From: Avena insularis
Taxonomy: Eukaryota; Streptophyta; Magnoliopsida; Poales; Poaceae
Direction of reading: 5' to 3'
NCBI GenBank assembly: GCA_023614405.1
Contig: CM042697.1
Span: 306,498,323 to 306,562,322 of the forward strand
Length of the DNA stretch: 64,000 nt
This document shows positions 47,420 to 59,540 of the stretch, piece after piece. Positions within the stretch are counted from its first letter, which is position 1, and each line of letters begins with the position of its first letter. The notes beneath the pieces were generated by a model. It was not told the origin of the DNA, ran no database searches, and was given only the letters and a program-made list of their open reading frames with translations. Made by a program: the position numbers and the translations under genes.

Positions 47420-47651
47420 TAGCACTGAGCACTAGCGTAGTGAGTAGTAGTCGGTCCCACTGTATCGTAATTTCCAGAATGGTTCTTCAAACCATCTGTT
47501 TTTCCTTGTTATGGTGTGTGTTGTACTGTGTGCTATGAATGAATGAAAAAGCAAGTTGCTAGAAAAATCTGAGTCAAACCTTTAAAAACTTTTCAAAAAC
47601 CCAAAACCTTAGAAATTTCCCTCTTTTCTCATGATATATATCAATCTTCAG

Positions 47652-49055
47652 ATGCCACGTGGAGGAAGTGGTTCATCCCTGGACCCGATGTTGCAGATTC
47701 TGCAAATGTTGACTTCTGACCGCGAAGCTGAAAGAGCAGAATGTCAAGCCAACCTAGCCACTCTACAACAGATAGCCCAGCTAGCCCATAACAACCAAGG
47801 CCATGGAAATCAGGACAACCACGGATCTAAGCTCAAGAATTTCCAAAATACCAACCCACCCGTTTTCACCAAGTCAGAAGAACCCCTAGATGCCGATGAT
47901 TGGCTGCAAACCATGGAAAACAACTTAGAAGTAGCAGGAGTAGAAGCCAATGAGAAAGTCCTATTCGCCACCCATTATCTAGCCGGAGATGCCAGGGCAT
48001 GGTGGAACAGTGTTCGTGCCATGACCGGAGGCCAGATGATGACCTGGGAGGAATTCAAAGTCATGTTTAGCAGAACCCATGTGCCACCAGGTTTGATCAA
48101 GAGAATGAGAGACGAGTTCAGAGAGTTGAAGCAAGGAAGGATGACTGTAGTGGAATACCTTGACAAATTTTTGTCATTAGCTAGGTATGCCCCGGACGAG
48201 ATAGACACCGAAGCCAAGAAGAAAGAAAGATTCCTGAATGGTCTGCATGACGAGATGCAGACAATGTTAGTCAATATCCCCTTTGTTGATATTGAAGCCC
48301 TTGTCGATTCAGCCATCCAGATGGAAGGAAAGATCCACGAGGCCAATGAGAACCGCAAGCGTCATATGATGCATCAACTAGGAACCCATCAGACCCCAAA
48401 GTATCGCCCCAACCCATCTCCAGGATTTGCCCCAAGAACCAACAGACCCCCTATGACCCGTCCGACCTATCCCAACCGTGGAAACCCTAGACCCGGAGGA
48501 AATCACAACAACCCCGGCAACTCTAGCCATTTCAACCATGCCCCACCCAAGTTCAACACCAACAATGCTACCGCCAACCCTAACACTGCCCCGAGGACTG
48601 GAACCAATGTTGTGCCTGTCGCAGCCAAGGACAAGTCACAAGTGACCTGTTATGACTGTGGAAATAAAGGCCACTATTCCAACGAGTGCCCCAACAAGAA
48701 GAATGCTACAGCCCCCAATACCAATGTCCCAGCTCAGCAACAGCGTCGTGTCCAGCCAGGGAGAAGATTTGCCCCAGGAAATTCACTCAACCACAATGGC
48801 CGTATTTTTCTCATGCATGCTGAAGAAGCTCAGCAAGCGCCAGACGTCGTGCTGGGTATGTTTTCTATTAATTCAGTACTTGCAAGAGTGTTGTGTGATT
48901 TTGGTGCATCACATTCATTTGTCACCGAAGAATTTGCCTGCACTAGTAAAATTCAACCAACCAAACTGAAGCATGTTATGATTGTGCAAATTCCCGGATC
49001 AACTACCAAGGCTAGGCAAATTTGCAAAGCCGTCCCTATCCGAATCCATGGCACA
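47652..49055 (+). CDS. Element D gag with start of protease
   Basis: Open from ATG 47652 (just after TCTTCAG; an upstream in-frame ATG at 47631 exists) to 49073, shifted away from pol near 49055. Residues about 70-220: capsid-like part with [25 protein letters not shown] and [11 protein letters not shown]. Residues about 240-330: Asn/Pro/Thr-rich linker. CCHC knuckle [14 protein letters not shown] at about 340. Protease follows, but its motif reads DFGASHSF instead of DSGASHSF (48897-48908), probably inactivating. Normally gag and pol are one frame in this lineage. Confidence 0.88.
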
Positions 49056-52000
49056 TATTTTATGCTAATCTAATAGTACTCGGAACTAAAGGTTTGGAAG
49101 TAGTACTAGGAATGGATTGGATGTCCAAACATAAAGGATTGATTGATTGTGCTAAGAAAGCCATCACCATTACCAGTACCACCGAAATATCAGTCGAGCA
49201 TATATCTGAAACCTTACCTCGCCAATTCAAGTGTAACAAGAGTATAGCCCAACCTACCATTGACCAAGTCCGGATAGTCTGTGAATACCCCGATGTATTT
49301 CCAGATGTTTTGCCCGGTATGCCCCCAGATCGGTATATCGAGTTTATCATCGAACTAATCCCTGGAACAGGACCCATAGCCCAGAGACCCTATAGTATGA
49401 ACCCGTCAGAACTAGAAGAACTGAAGAAGCAACTGGATTCCATGTTGGAAATCGGATTGATTCAACCAAGTGCGTCACCATGGAGATCACCTGTCCTGTT
49501 TGTGGACAAGAAGGATGGAGGTAACCGTCTGTGTACGGATTATCGGAAGTTGAATGATGTCACCATCAAGAACAAGTACCCCTTGCCTAAGATAGAAGAT
49601 TTGTTTGATCAGTTGACCGGTGCCCAAGTATTTTCTAAGATTGATCTTAGGACTGGCTATCATCAACTCAAAATTCGTGCAGAGGATATCCCGAAGACTC
49701 CCTTTACCACCAGATATGGATTGTACGATATACAGTCATGTCTTTTGGATTAACCAATGCCCCCGCTTATTTCATGAACCTCATGAATAAGATTTTTATG
49801 GACTTCCTGGATAAGTTTGTCGTTGTTTTCATCGATGACATTCTGATTTATTCCAAATCAGAAGAAGAACATGAGCTACACCTAAGGACCATTCTTGGAA
49901 CCCTTAGAGAGCATCAGCTGTATGCAAAGTTTAGCAAATGTGAATTCTGGTTTCAGGAAGTAGGATTCCTCGCTCACATTGTATCAGCCGGAGGAATTGC
50001 CGTTGACCCTGCCAAAGTGAAAGATGTAGAAGATTGGCAAGCCCCAACCACCCAAACCCAAGTTCGTGCTTTTCTCGGATTGGCAGGATATTACCGCAAA
50101 TTCGTAGAAGGATTCTCTAGTATCGCCCGACCCATGACCCAATTGCTGAAGAAAGACAAGAAGTTTGAATGGACCGACAAATGTGAAGCGAGTTTTCAAG
50201 AACTCAAAAGGAGATTGATCTCAGCTTCAATCTTGATCATGCCGGATATCAGGAAGCCCTTCGATGTGTATTGTGACGCATCCAAGATTGGTCTCGGATG
50301 TGTGCTAATGCAAGAAGGCAAAGTTATATCTTATATATCGCGACAATTGAAGCAACACGAGCAAAACTATCCAATCCATGACCTCGAACTCGCAGCCGTA
50401 GTTCTAGCCCTAAAGACATGGAGACATTACCTGATGGGAAACCGTTGTGAGATTTATTAGGATCACAAGAGACTAAAGTACATATTCACTCAGAAGGAGC
50501 TAAATATGAGGCAGAGAAGATGGATTGAGCTAATCAAGGATTACAACCTGGACATTCACTATCACCCTGGTAAAGCCAATGTGGTAGCCGATGCCCTTAG
50601 CAGATTGCCGTGCCACTTGAACTCCATGATTTTGAAGGAGCAACCAAGTTTTCACAAAGAGATGGAAGATTTTCGAATAGAATTAGTAAGTGAAGGATTT
50701 TTGGCTAGCATAGAACTTCAGCCCACTTTGATCAGTCAGATTAAAGAGGCGCAGAAAGGAAATGCCAGTATCGACGGAATCAAGCGTCGTATCGGTACAT
50801 GAAAAGTACCCGGATTCACCGAGGACGAAGAAGGAGTGTTGTGGTACAAAGGACGCCTTTGTGTACCATCAGATTCTGAGTTAAAAGAAGTTATCTTGAA
50901 GGAGGCTCATGATACTCTTTATTCTATCCATCCCGGAGGAACTAAGATGTATCAAGATTTGAAAGAGCAATTTTGGTGGCATAAGATGAAGAGAGAAATC
51001 GGAAGCTATATCGCCAAGTGTGATATATGTCAGCGAGTCAAGGCCGGACATCAAATACCCGCTGGATTGTTGCAACCTTTGCAAATTCCGGAATGGAAAT
51101 GGGATTCTGTAGGAGTGGACTTTATCACTGGACTACCTACTTCTAGTAGGGGAAATGACTCTATTTGGGTCATAGTGGACAGATTGTCCAAAGTCACCCA
51201 TTTCTTGCCTGTCAAAACCACGTATCAGAGTTCGAAGCTAGCAGAGTTGTATATCGCTAGAATAGTTAGTTTGCATGGAGTCCCCAAGAACATAGTATCG
51301 GATTGAGGAACCCAGTTTACCTCGAGATTCTGGAAGAAAGTCCAAGAAGGTTTAGGAACCCGCCTAGATTTCAGTACCGCGTATCACCCTCAGACCGATG
51401 GACAAACAGAGCGAGTAAACCAAATACTCGAAGATATGCTGAGAGCATGTGTGTTAGAATATGGATCCAAATGGGAAGACTGTCTGCCGTTTGTAGAATT
51501 TTCATACAATAATAGTTACCAAGCCAGTTTGCAAATGGCCCCATTTGAATTCATGTACGGAAGGAAGTGTCGCACCCCTTTGAACTGGTCAGAAGTAGGA
51601 GAGAGTCAAATTTTCAGACCCGACATCCTACGAGAAGCAGAAGAGAAGGTTCACAAGATTCGTGAGCACCTCAAGACCGCCCAATCCCGACACAAGAGTT
51701 ACGCCGACAAGAGACGTCGATACCTCGCCTTCAATATAGGAGATTTTGTTTATCTGAAAGTGACGCCATTGAAGGGAATGCAGCGTTTCCAACTCAACGG
51801 AAAGTTAGCCCCCAGATATATCGGACCTTTCAAAATTCTAAACCGTCGAGGTGAAGTATCGTATCAACTAGAGCTACCAGAGGAGATGTCAGCTGTGCAC
51901 AATGTGTTCCATATCTCGTTACTTTGCAAGTGTCTCGAAGTCCCCGAGAAGACCGAAGTGTTCAAGAATATCGATCACCGGACCATAGAGATCAACGATG

Positions 52001-52173
52001 ACCTAACCTATCCCGAAGTACCCATCCATATATTGGAAGAAGCCTTTCGAAGTACCAGAACCCGAAGCATCAAGTTTCTCAAGATTCAGTGGAGCAACCA
52101 CACAGAAGAGGAAGCTACGTGGGAGCGCGAAGATCACATCAGGACGGAGTTTCCCGATCTCTTCAAATCCTAG
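49056..52173 (+). pseudogene. Element D pol: RT, RNase H, integrase, chromodomain
   Basis: In two frames: 49056-49740, then 49738-52173 after a small deletion at TRYGLY. RT has LCTDYRKLN and the catalytic FIDDILIYS (about 49830), intact. RNase H has [11 protein letters not shown] and DLELAAVV. Integrase has [18 protein letters not shown], an Arg-to-stop change after VSD (TGA 51304-51306) and [13 protein letters not shown]. Stops also at 50458-50460 and 50800-50802. The chromodomain-like end (KIQWSNHTEEEATWE) reaches the TAG at 52171, about 45 bp before the polypurine tract. The chromodomain would target integration to marked chromatin. Confidence 0.9.
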
Positions 52174-52218
52174 GTAATCTTTTCGTCCTTTTCCAAATCT
52201 CGGGACGAGATTTTGTTT

Positions 52219-52230
52219 AAGGGGGGAAGG
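52219..52230 (+). other. Polypurine tract of element D
   Basis: AAGGGGGGAAGG, two bases before the 3' LTR; identical to that of element C. Confidence 0.92.
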
Positions 52231-52232
52231 TT

Positions 52233-55200
52233 TGTCACATCCCAAAAACACCAAACTTAGATCATCAAACACTAATCATCAAGATTAGGGTTAACAAAAA
52301 CTTTTCTAAATAAACTCATGAATGCATGCATATGTGTATGCATGGATTTTGAATTTCTTTAAAAACCACCTTGTTTGTGTGATCCATTGCTTGTAAAATG
52401 TTTCTTAGGTGAAAAGAACATCATCTAAAACATTTCCCACACTTTTCCTAAAGACAAGTAAATCAAAACAAATATATTAAGTGAATGGCCATTTTGACCA
52501 ATTTAACTCCCATGCCTACTTTGGCTGTCTCAAACTTTCAAAACCTAACAGAAACTTTTCTGGATCTTTGCACCCCTTGAATGTACTCATAACAAAGTAT
52601 CAAGGCCCACTTTGTGATCATCCAGAAACTTTCAAATGCATAGTTTAAATGACAATTCAAAATTGAATCTTCTTCATATGGGAAGATCCCACTTTTTCAA
52701 AACCCACTCAAAAAAGCTCAACTTGCAAAACTCAAGCATCTGCAGACTCACCAGCACCAATCTAGCAAACCCACCAAAATTCATTTCAAAATTCAAAACT
52801 TGATTTCATGCGGCCATTTCATCAAACAGGTTGCAGACACAAATCAAACAAAACAACAAACACTATAGTGTGCAGTGATTCTTGCCTAACTTGTTCCCTA
52901 GTTAGCTCACACACAACTCAGTAGATCATCTAGAAATATTAGCCCAACACTAGCACCCCTGTGAGCTTGCCATTTCCATTAATGGTGAACAGCCGAGCAC
53001 CTCAATGCCACCCCATAGTCGACAGCAGGCTAGAGGAAGAACTAGCCGTGCCAACCTTGTCTGGGAGGCAGCCCACCGTCCACCGCCACTCCCTGTCCCA
53101 GCCGCGAGCGTTGCCAAGACATGGACCACGCGCACAAGCCGCGCCCAGACCATGCCGAGCGTGCGCCAGAGCGCCACCCTTGACCAGCGTCCACAGACCG
53201 CGCGCCGCCCTCACCGCATGCACACACGATCACCACCGACCCAGGAGACCGCCAGACATCCCCGTTTGCCGCCCCGTGCCATACAGCCACCACCCACCGT
53301 CGAAGACGCCGCCTCTGCCGCGGAGAGCACCGGCCATTCCAGACCAAACCACACCGCCCCATGCCTCGCGACCATGTCATTGAGCATCGCCAGGAGACAC
53401 CGCACCGCTCCCTACCCTTGCCCATGCCATTAGCCACCTGTAACGTTGCCCCCGACGAGCTCACCGTGCGCCCCGACGGTCCCCTCGCTCGACTATAAAT
53501 AGAGGCCACCCCCGCACGAATTCTTCACACCATCTCACTCCCCTCCTCCGTGCCACACCATTCTTAGAGCAAGGCGAGCACCACCTCACCGGAATTTCAC
53601 CGGAGCCCGCCGCCTCTGGAGAAGAAAGGAGCCAGCGATTGGAGCCGCCCCAGGAGAAGCCACCGGTACCAGGAGGTTCGCCGTCGTCGACTTCGTCGTT
53701 CGCCCGCCTCGCCGACCCTCGCCCGTACCCCGGTGAGTCCCTAGCACCCCCCACTGGCCGCGCTAGGTTTCATTCTCGCCGGAGCTGTCTCGCGTCGACG
53801 ATGACCCACAGCCATTGGATTAGAACTAGATCGAACGATCCATGTTGCCCCATACCGCTTCGCCCAGCCCCGTGTCACTGACGAGTGGGGACACCCACTT
53901 AAGGAGCCCGCGGGAGCCCAGCGCTTAGCAGGCCGGCCCGTTAGATTTTCCCGCGCAGCCCAGCAATTCAAATTAAACCTTTTCTTTTTTTATTCAAACA
54001 CACTTCTGTACCCAACTTCAAAAATCAACCCAGATCGATTCAGTGCACCAAATTGGATGAAACCAATTTTGTTGGAAAGGTCTGTGAATGCTTAATCCAA
54101 GACCGTTGGATTCAAGTCATTTGGATCTGTAGATCACCCATAGTAAAAATAACAAGGCAGAAGCTTTTCTGCATTCAAACATTTTTCAAATTTAAACCAT
54201 AAAAGCTTTTGAGTTGATTCCAACTCTTAAAAATCACATTTAACCATACCTTTCAGAATATATAAAAATATATAGGTTTACTTGCAGAAATGATGTTTAA
54301 GTAATAAAAGAATGCTCCATAAGCATTTCTAGCCACTTTAATTAATTAAAATAAAAGGGTAAAACCTTATTAAATTGTGACACCACTTCAAATCACATTC
54401 CCATGGACTACAATATGTGGTGATGACATGTGTCAACATGATCCCATGTTTAGTTTGGAGAATATTAAATCTTAAGTAGTTTTTCAATGAGTAGAAATTA
54501 CTTTTCTAAAAATAAAAAGATTTAAACCAAGCTTTAACCTGGTAATGTTAGAGATGATGCTAGATCATCTATAGGACCCTTGTGTGTGATGATTGCAAGT
54601 AGTTAAGTATTGTTTGGTGATTGTGTACCTCGTATTTATTCATAGACGCTAGTACCGACCAAGGATACGAGGAGGAAGGAGGATACTACGAAGAAGAAGC
54701 CAAGGAGAACTTCAACCACTGCTTTGCACAAGGCAAGCTAACACTTGCAAGATACTATACCTATGCAAGCTTATATTGACACTGATGCAAGCCTAATACT
54801 ACTAGTGAATGTGCAAGCTAACCCTTGCAAGATACCCTACTGATGCCACAAACCCATACTTGTGATATGACTACTATATGCCTTAAGCATATGTGATTAT
54901 ACTCACTTGATAAACCAATCCTAGTTTTATGTGCAAGCTTCTTACTTTATTTCTTTATCAAAGCTTACATAGAGTCTACCTAAGAGTTTGGTAGATACTA
55001 GACAGTTGTGCTGAAGGTTGCATAAAGAGCATAAAGTTTGGCCTGAGATAGGAACCTTGATCTCAGCCTAAGACATGAGATTGAACCTAGTGAAACTCCA
55101 CTAGTTACCACCCCTCATTAGTACTACCTCCACATGTAGATGCTAGTGCTAAGCATAAAACCTGATCAACTTTAGATGGGAATACTTGGTGGAACAAAAT

Positions 55201-56296
55201 GGTTATGAAAACCTTGGAATGATGGATCATTCTATTGAAATGTTTTGGACATGTGTTTCCAAACACTTGATGATTTTGGTGATGAAAATGTTGAGGCATG
55301 AGCCTTAGCCCTTTATAAAACTGATGGTTGTCTAGATGCGATACCATTCCAATTTTATCGTACAACTACAATACCCGAAGATTGGGTAGGGCTTGACTGG
55401 AAACTTATATTCCTTAGTATTAGTTCCCTCACGGCCAAGGTCTCAGCTGAGGCTACCTTGTCAAGATTGTCCACCTGTGCAGTATCCGAGATGACAGTGG
55501 TCATGGTTGGGAGGCCAAACTCACAGGAGAGGTGCTTATACTAGGGCGTGTAATTGAAAGGTTAGGATTGATTATCCGCATACTGAGTATGGTGAATTCA
55601 GGATTTGTTCCTGACGGATGTATCGAATGTTGTGGTGAAAGTGTACAATCTCTGCAGAGTGTCAAACTATTCGAATAGCGTCATGATTATGGACAGATTA
55701 GATGGCCATCTTGTTCCCCGTCAGACTTTTCAAAATGACTTGTGAATGAATTGAGACTTTGACTTGACCAGAACAGAGTTGTGACCTGAACTACAAGATC
55801 CCACTTAGGAGTTATAAAATTGTGACTAGCTTTGGAACTTAGTAGAGATAAACCTGGCTTTTTGCAAAACAACCCTAGAGCCTAGTGTCCTATTATCCAA
55901 AAACCCATTACCTGTTAGTATTAGTTTGCGAGTACTTAAAGAGTACTCATGGCTTTGTCCCTGTCTATTCCCATGGCCAGACTATGAAGAGGAGCACCTG
56001 GAAGATGGACCCCAGGAAGGTTACGACAACTAGGATCATCTCCCATCGTCAGCATTGCCTGTGACCCCGAAGATGGAGCTTCGCCTATGCTACCGTTATT
56101 ATTACGTATTCCGCTGCTTGATGTTGTATTAAGAACTGGATCATGAGATCCCTATTTGTGTAAGAACTTATGTATCATTTGTAATGGATGAAGTACTATG
56201 GTATCCAATTCTGTTATGTCTCGCAAAAATGGTAATCCTGGGATTGCGATGTATGGCATAACAGGCATCTAGGATTGAAAAATCCGGGTGTTGACA
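52233..56296 (+). repeat. 3' LTR of element D (4.06 kb)
   Basis: Starts TGTCACATCC (one change from TGTAACATCC), ends TGTTGACA, followed by GTTAA. TATA box TATAAATAG at 53494-53502. Exon-like blocks end at 53732, cover 54646-54732 and 55981-56033. Confidence 0.94.
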
Positions 56297-56301
56297 GTTA
56301 A
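56297..56301. other. Right target-site duplication of element D (GTTAA)
   Basis: Perfect repeat of 42349-42353. Confidence 0.95.
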
Positions 56302-56314
56302 TAACTAAGGATAT

Positions 56315-56408
56315 GATATTGAGATTGAATGCCAATATTTTTGTTTAGATGTTCAGATATTGATATTGAGATTGAATGCCAACATTTTTGTTTGGATGTT
56401 TAGATATT
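56315..56408 (+). repeat. Tandem duplication of a 47 bp unit
   Basis: Two adjacent copies, 56315-56361 and 56362-56408, differing at only a few positions (for example CCAATATT/CCAACATT). It starts 14 bp from the target duplication of element D. Confidence 0.9.
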
Positions 56409-56819
56409 GGATGTGAAGCCCTATAGGACGTGTTTCAAAAAATGGCCAATTGGATGTCCACATGAGAGGTTGGGTTGCGCTAGCGTGAAATATAAAGCAT
56501 CCCATAGCCAGGTTCAATGACAACGGACGATCTAGGCATTTCTAGCGAGCCACCCTTGTCTTGCGCATAGTCAATGTAAAAGCAGCGCTCCCCTACATGA
56601 GCTTGGTCGATAATAGCGCATGTGGATATTTTCCACTCGAGTGGAAAAGGGGCTGGAGATATTCGCTCACCTCCCCCCGAGACACTCTCTACCCGCTCAC
56701 CCCCAAAACCAAATCCAACATTCTCCCTCGCCGGTCATAACCTGTCATCAGGGGCATGAGCGACGGTATTCCCGACAAGAGTGCCACCTCCTCTTTGTCG
56801 ATCCGTCTCTCCTGTCACC

Positions 56820-57770
56820 ATGCCGAGCTACAATGACAGCGAGAGCTCGACCTAATCGTGTCTAGGGGTAAGATCATTTTCCGCCAATTCCTCCCTAGGG
56901 TTAGTGTTTGCTGGAAATTTGGGAATTTGCGATTAGGCCTCGAAGGAACTTGATTCAATATGTTAGGACCTTATGGACATGGACTATGCTCCCGACTGCA
57001 TGGAAGATCCCACATTTTTTGGCGTAGCAATAGATTGTCCCGAGGTGTGCCGTATCCACAAGCTTGAGCCTATCAAGCGTGTTGAATTTGAAGGGAGCAA
57101 CACTGGACGAACATTCTATCTCTTCTAGTGCAGGATGTAAGTTCTTATGATATCTGAATTGCTAGATCATCTACTAGATGTGACCATGAACCATTGATTA
57201 GATTCCTCACTTTCTTGCTCTTCCATTATCTATGACAATGAACTCCACATTTGCAGGAAGTCAAAAATTGTGGGTTTTTGGGTTGGTTGGGAAACGAATG
57301 GCCAGAAACTACAAAAATATATTAGGAATAATTTGGGGAATGTATCATAACAACAATAGTGCAAAAATCAATGAGAAGATTGGGAATGCAAAATTCGTGA
57401 AGGAGCAAGCTGATGAGAAGAACAAGATTGATAAGAAGTACTCTAGTCTGTTACTTCATGTGAACAAATTCATGGATGAAACTGATAAAAGGGTGCTAGC
57501 GTGGAACTTGTATAGGATTAGGGTCCCACTACAAGATAGGAGGATGAATCGATGGAGAAACTAAAGAATGAATTGGATATGCTGAAGCATGTGTAGAAAT
57601 TCCAAGTAGAGGTAATGAAAGGAAAGAAAAAGAAATGAGATGATTAAAATGATAATTTGAAGGAGGAAAAGAAGAAGGTAGAGTACATGCTCTTAGATAT
57701 GCTCAAGCCAGTGAGGCCAAAAAGGATAAGATGAAGAAGATCAATGAAATTTGTGAAGCTTGACTTGTAA
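56820..57770 (+). pseudogene. Decayed GRF-type zinc-finger-like gene with introns
   Basis: The only host-gene-like relic in the window. A short first exon may start at ATG 56820 and end at GGG/GTAAGA (56868). A second block (about 56972-57136) encodes DCPEVCRIHKLEPIKRVEFE and GSNTGRTFYL, with the Cys pair and GR.FY of GRF-like zinc fingers, and has a decayed end before GAT/GTAAGT. An intron (57137-57256) ends ACATTTGCAG; the next block encodes EVKNCGFLGWLGNEWPE. After a frameshift come an IIWGMY segment and a charged coiled coil (57330-57770) with stops. Many grass genes pair this zinc finger with a coiled coil. Role unknown. Confidence 0.55.
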
Positions 57771-57970
57771 TTCTGGTGATGTTGTACTTATGTCCTTATA
57801 ACTATGGTCAAATCTTGTCACGAGGTGGTATATAATAACCCCTGATGTGATGTTGAATTGGTGGTTGTGGTAGGATGACACCCATTTTTGGTGTGGTGAT
57901 AGGTTAACACCATGGTGTTATGATGAACCACAATCCCCTTTTGGCAACGAACAATGATGTGATGCTTGTG

Positions 57971-58130
57971 TTGTTCGTGATTGTATCGTTCCTCCTCTTG
58001 TGTTGTTAGTGATTATATTGTTCCTTCTCTTGGGTAGTTCATGATTGTGTTGTTCCTACTCTTCTATTGTTTGTGCTTGTGTTGTTCCTGCTCTAGTGTT
58101 GTTCATTATTGTGTTGTTTATGATCTTGTG
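57971..58130 (+). repeat. Minisatellite, five 32 bp units
   Basis: Units start at 57971, 58003, 58035, 58067 and 58099. The consensus begins TTGTTCGTGATTGTGTTGTT and ends in CTCTTGTG; units differ at several bases but share exact length. 32 is not a multiple of three, so it is not a coding repeat. Confidence 0.85.
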
Positions 58131-58339
58131 TACTTCCTTCTTGTGGTATGAATTCTTGTGGTTTTCTTCATATGGCATCTATCCATGGTAACCTCACCAC
58201 AAGGTAGATCAAGGTAATAATAACCGACAACTTGTGGAAACCAAACAAGAGGACTTTGCATTAGATGGACCAAAAAAGTAGTACACAGGCAATGAGTGTA
58301 TTTTTGTAGCATATTTACCTTGTGCTTTTGCATGAGTAG

Positions 58340-59540
58340 TGACAGGATTTTGGTATTTTACCGCGCTCGCGCGCCCCTTTTATCCGGAATCGAAGTTGTG
58401 GATGAATTAATCTATTGGAGAAGTTAATTATGGGCATAAATATGCTATTCGGAAGCCATTAAAGCCTCATAAATAAATATCCACGCACTTGGGGAGAAAG
58501 GGGAGAAAACCCCTTTGCATTCATGATGATCAGAGGCTTTAAAAACTACCCGAAAGTGAAGAGCCCACCCATATGATGCACCTGTATGGTGCAGTGTCGG
58601 AGCCACGTCTTCAAAATCTGTCCACCCCGTGCATACAGATTTGAGATCTGACATTCAGAGACACCACAATTCGCAAAACCTCACCTACTGAAGGGATCTG
58701 GAGGAACTCGCACCGAGGCATCGATACAAACCTCTACGAAGATCCTTGGAAGCTTGGACATAATCTTCATCACCATGTCCATCAACCTCTATAAATCAAC
58801 CATCATCAACAACTCCCCCATCTCTATTACATTCATCTTGTTGTATTTCCTATACTTTGTTGTGAATTTGCACGAGTATTTACCAATCCATTCAAATTCG
58901 ATCCATACTATTATGATGATGTTGTTTGCTTCCATGTGTGAGTAGTTTACTCTATTCTTGGGGATATGAAGAAACCCTAGCAAACATTATATCTTGAAAT
59001 AAAGATGATCTATGACTTAGATTTATGATGTATGTATTCAATCTCTCTCTCTTATGCTATGTGAAGTGCACCATGTAACATTTTCCTTAGGGACTTGAGA
59101 AGAAATTACTCTTGGACATGTGGTGATGCTATGGTGCTAAGTGACATATTGTGCCGGATCATTAATGATGTGTTCAAGAGGGATAAGAGGGGACTCACTG
59201 ATGGATATGCCGAACTATGGTGGTGGTGAAGTGGTGGATCTTTAACACTATGTTTTCATATGCAATATGCAAATGGGGCTATCTCTATGGCGGTTGGGAG
59301 GCTCGAAATATATAGGGACCTTCACGAAAGTTGCTCCATTTGACCTGGCAAAGCCACCGCCATGTGTTATGGGTGGACGGTATAGGTAATATCCACCAGT
59401 ATCGATGATCGTTAACACTTCAAGACACCAGCTTTCGACCCTAGTTGACTTGGTGGAGTTAGCAAAATGTGATTCTCCCTTGGTTGCTCCAGATTTCGCC
59501 ATAAAGGAGTGATTTTATACACATTACAATTTAAAACAAG
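58340..59540 (+). repeat. LTR-like segment of a decayed gypsy element
   Basis: Starts TGACAGGATTTTGGTATTTT. It contains a run I know from grass gypsy LTRs (GGATATGAAGAAACCCTAGC, a segment ending GGACATGTGGTGATGCTATG, and a stretch about a path or state transition near 59300). The right border is not clear. No second copy is in the window. Short open frames at 58754-58983 and 59248-59502 lie within it and are not treated as genes. Confidence 0.35.

Larger units (their letters stand above)
42354..56296 (+). mobile_element. Element D: Tekay-like Ty3/gypsy element, plus strand, 13.9 kb
   Basis: Complete element of the same family as C in the opposite orientation. Order: 5' LTR 42354-46400, iMet primer site, ORF0, gag, pol with chromodomain, polypurine tract, 3' LTR 52233-56296. 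Perfect GTTAA target duplication. Fewer breaks than C: the gag frame is uninterrupted, but pol has two frameshifts and three in-frame stops and the protease motif is altered. Confidence 0.94.
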
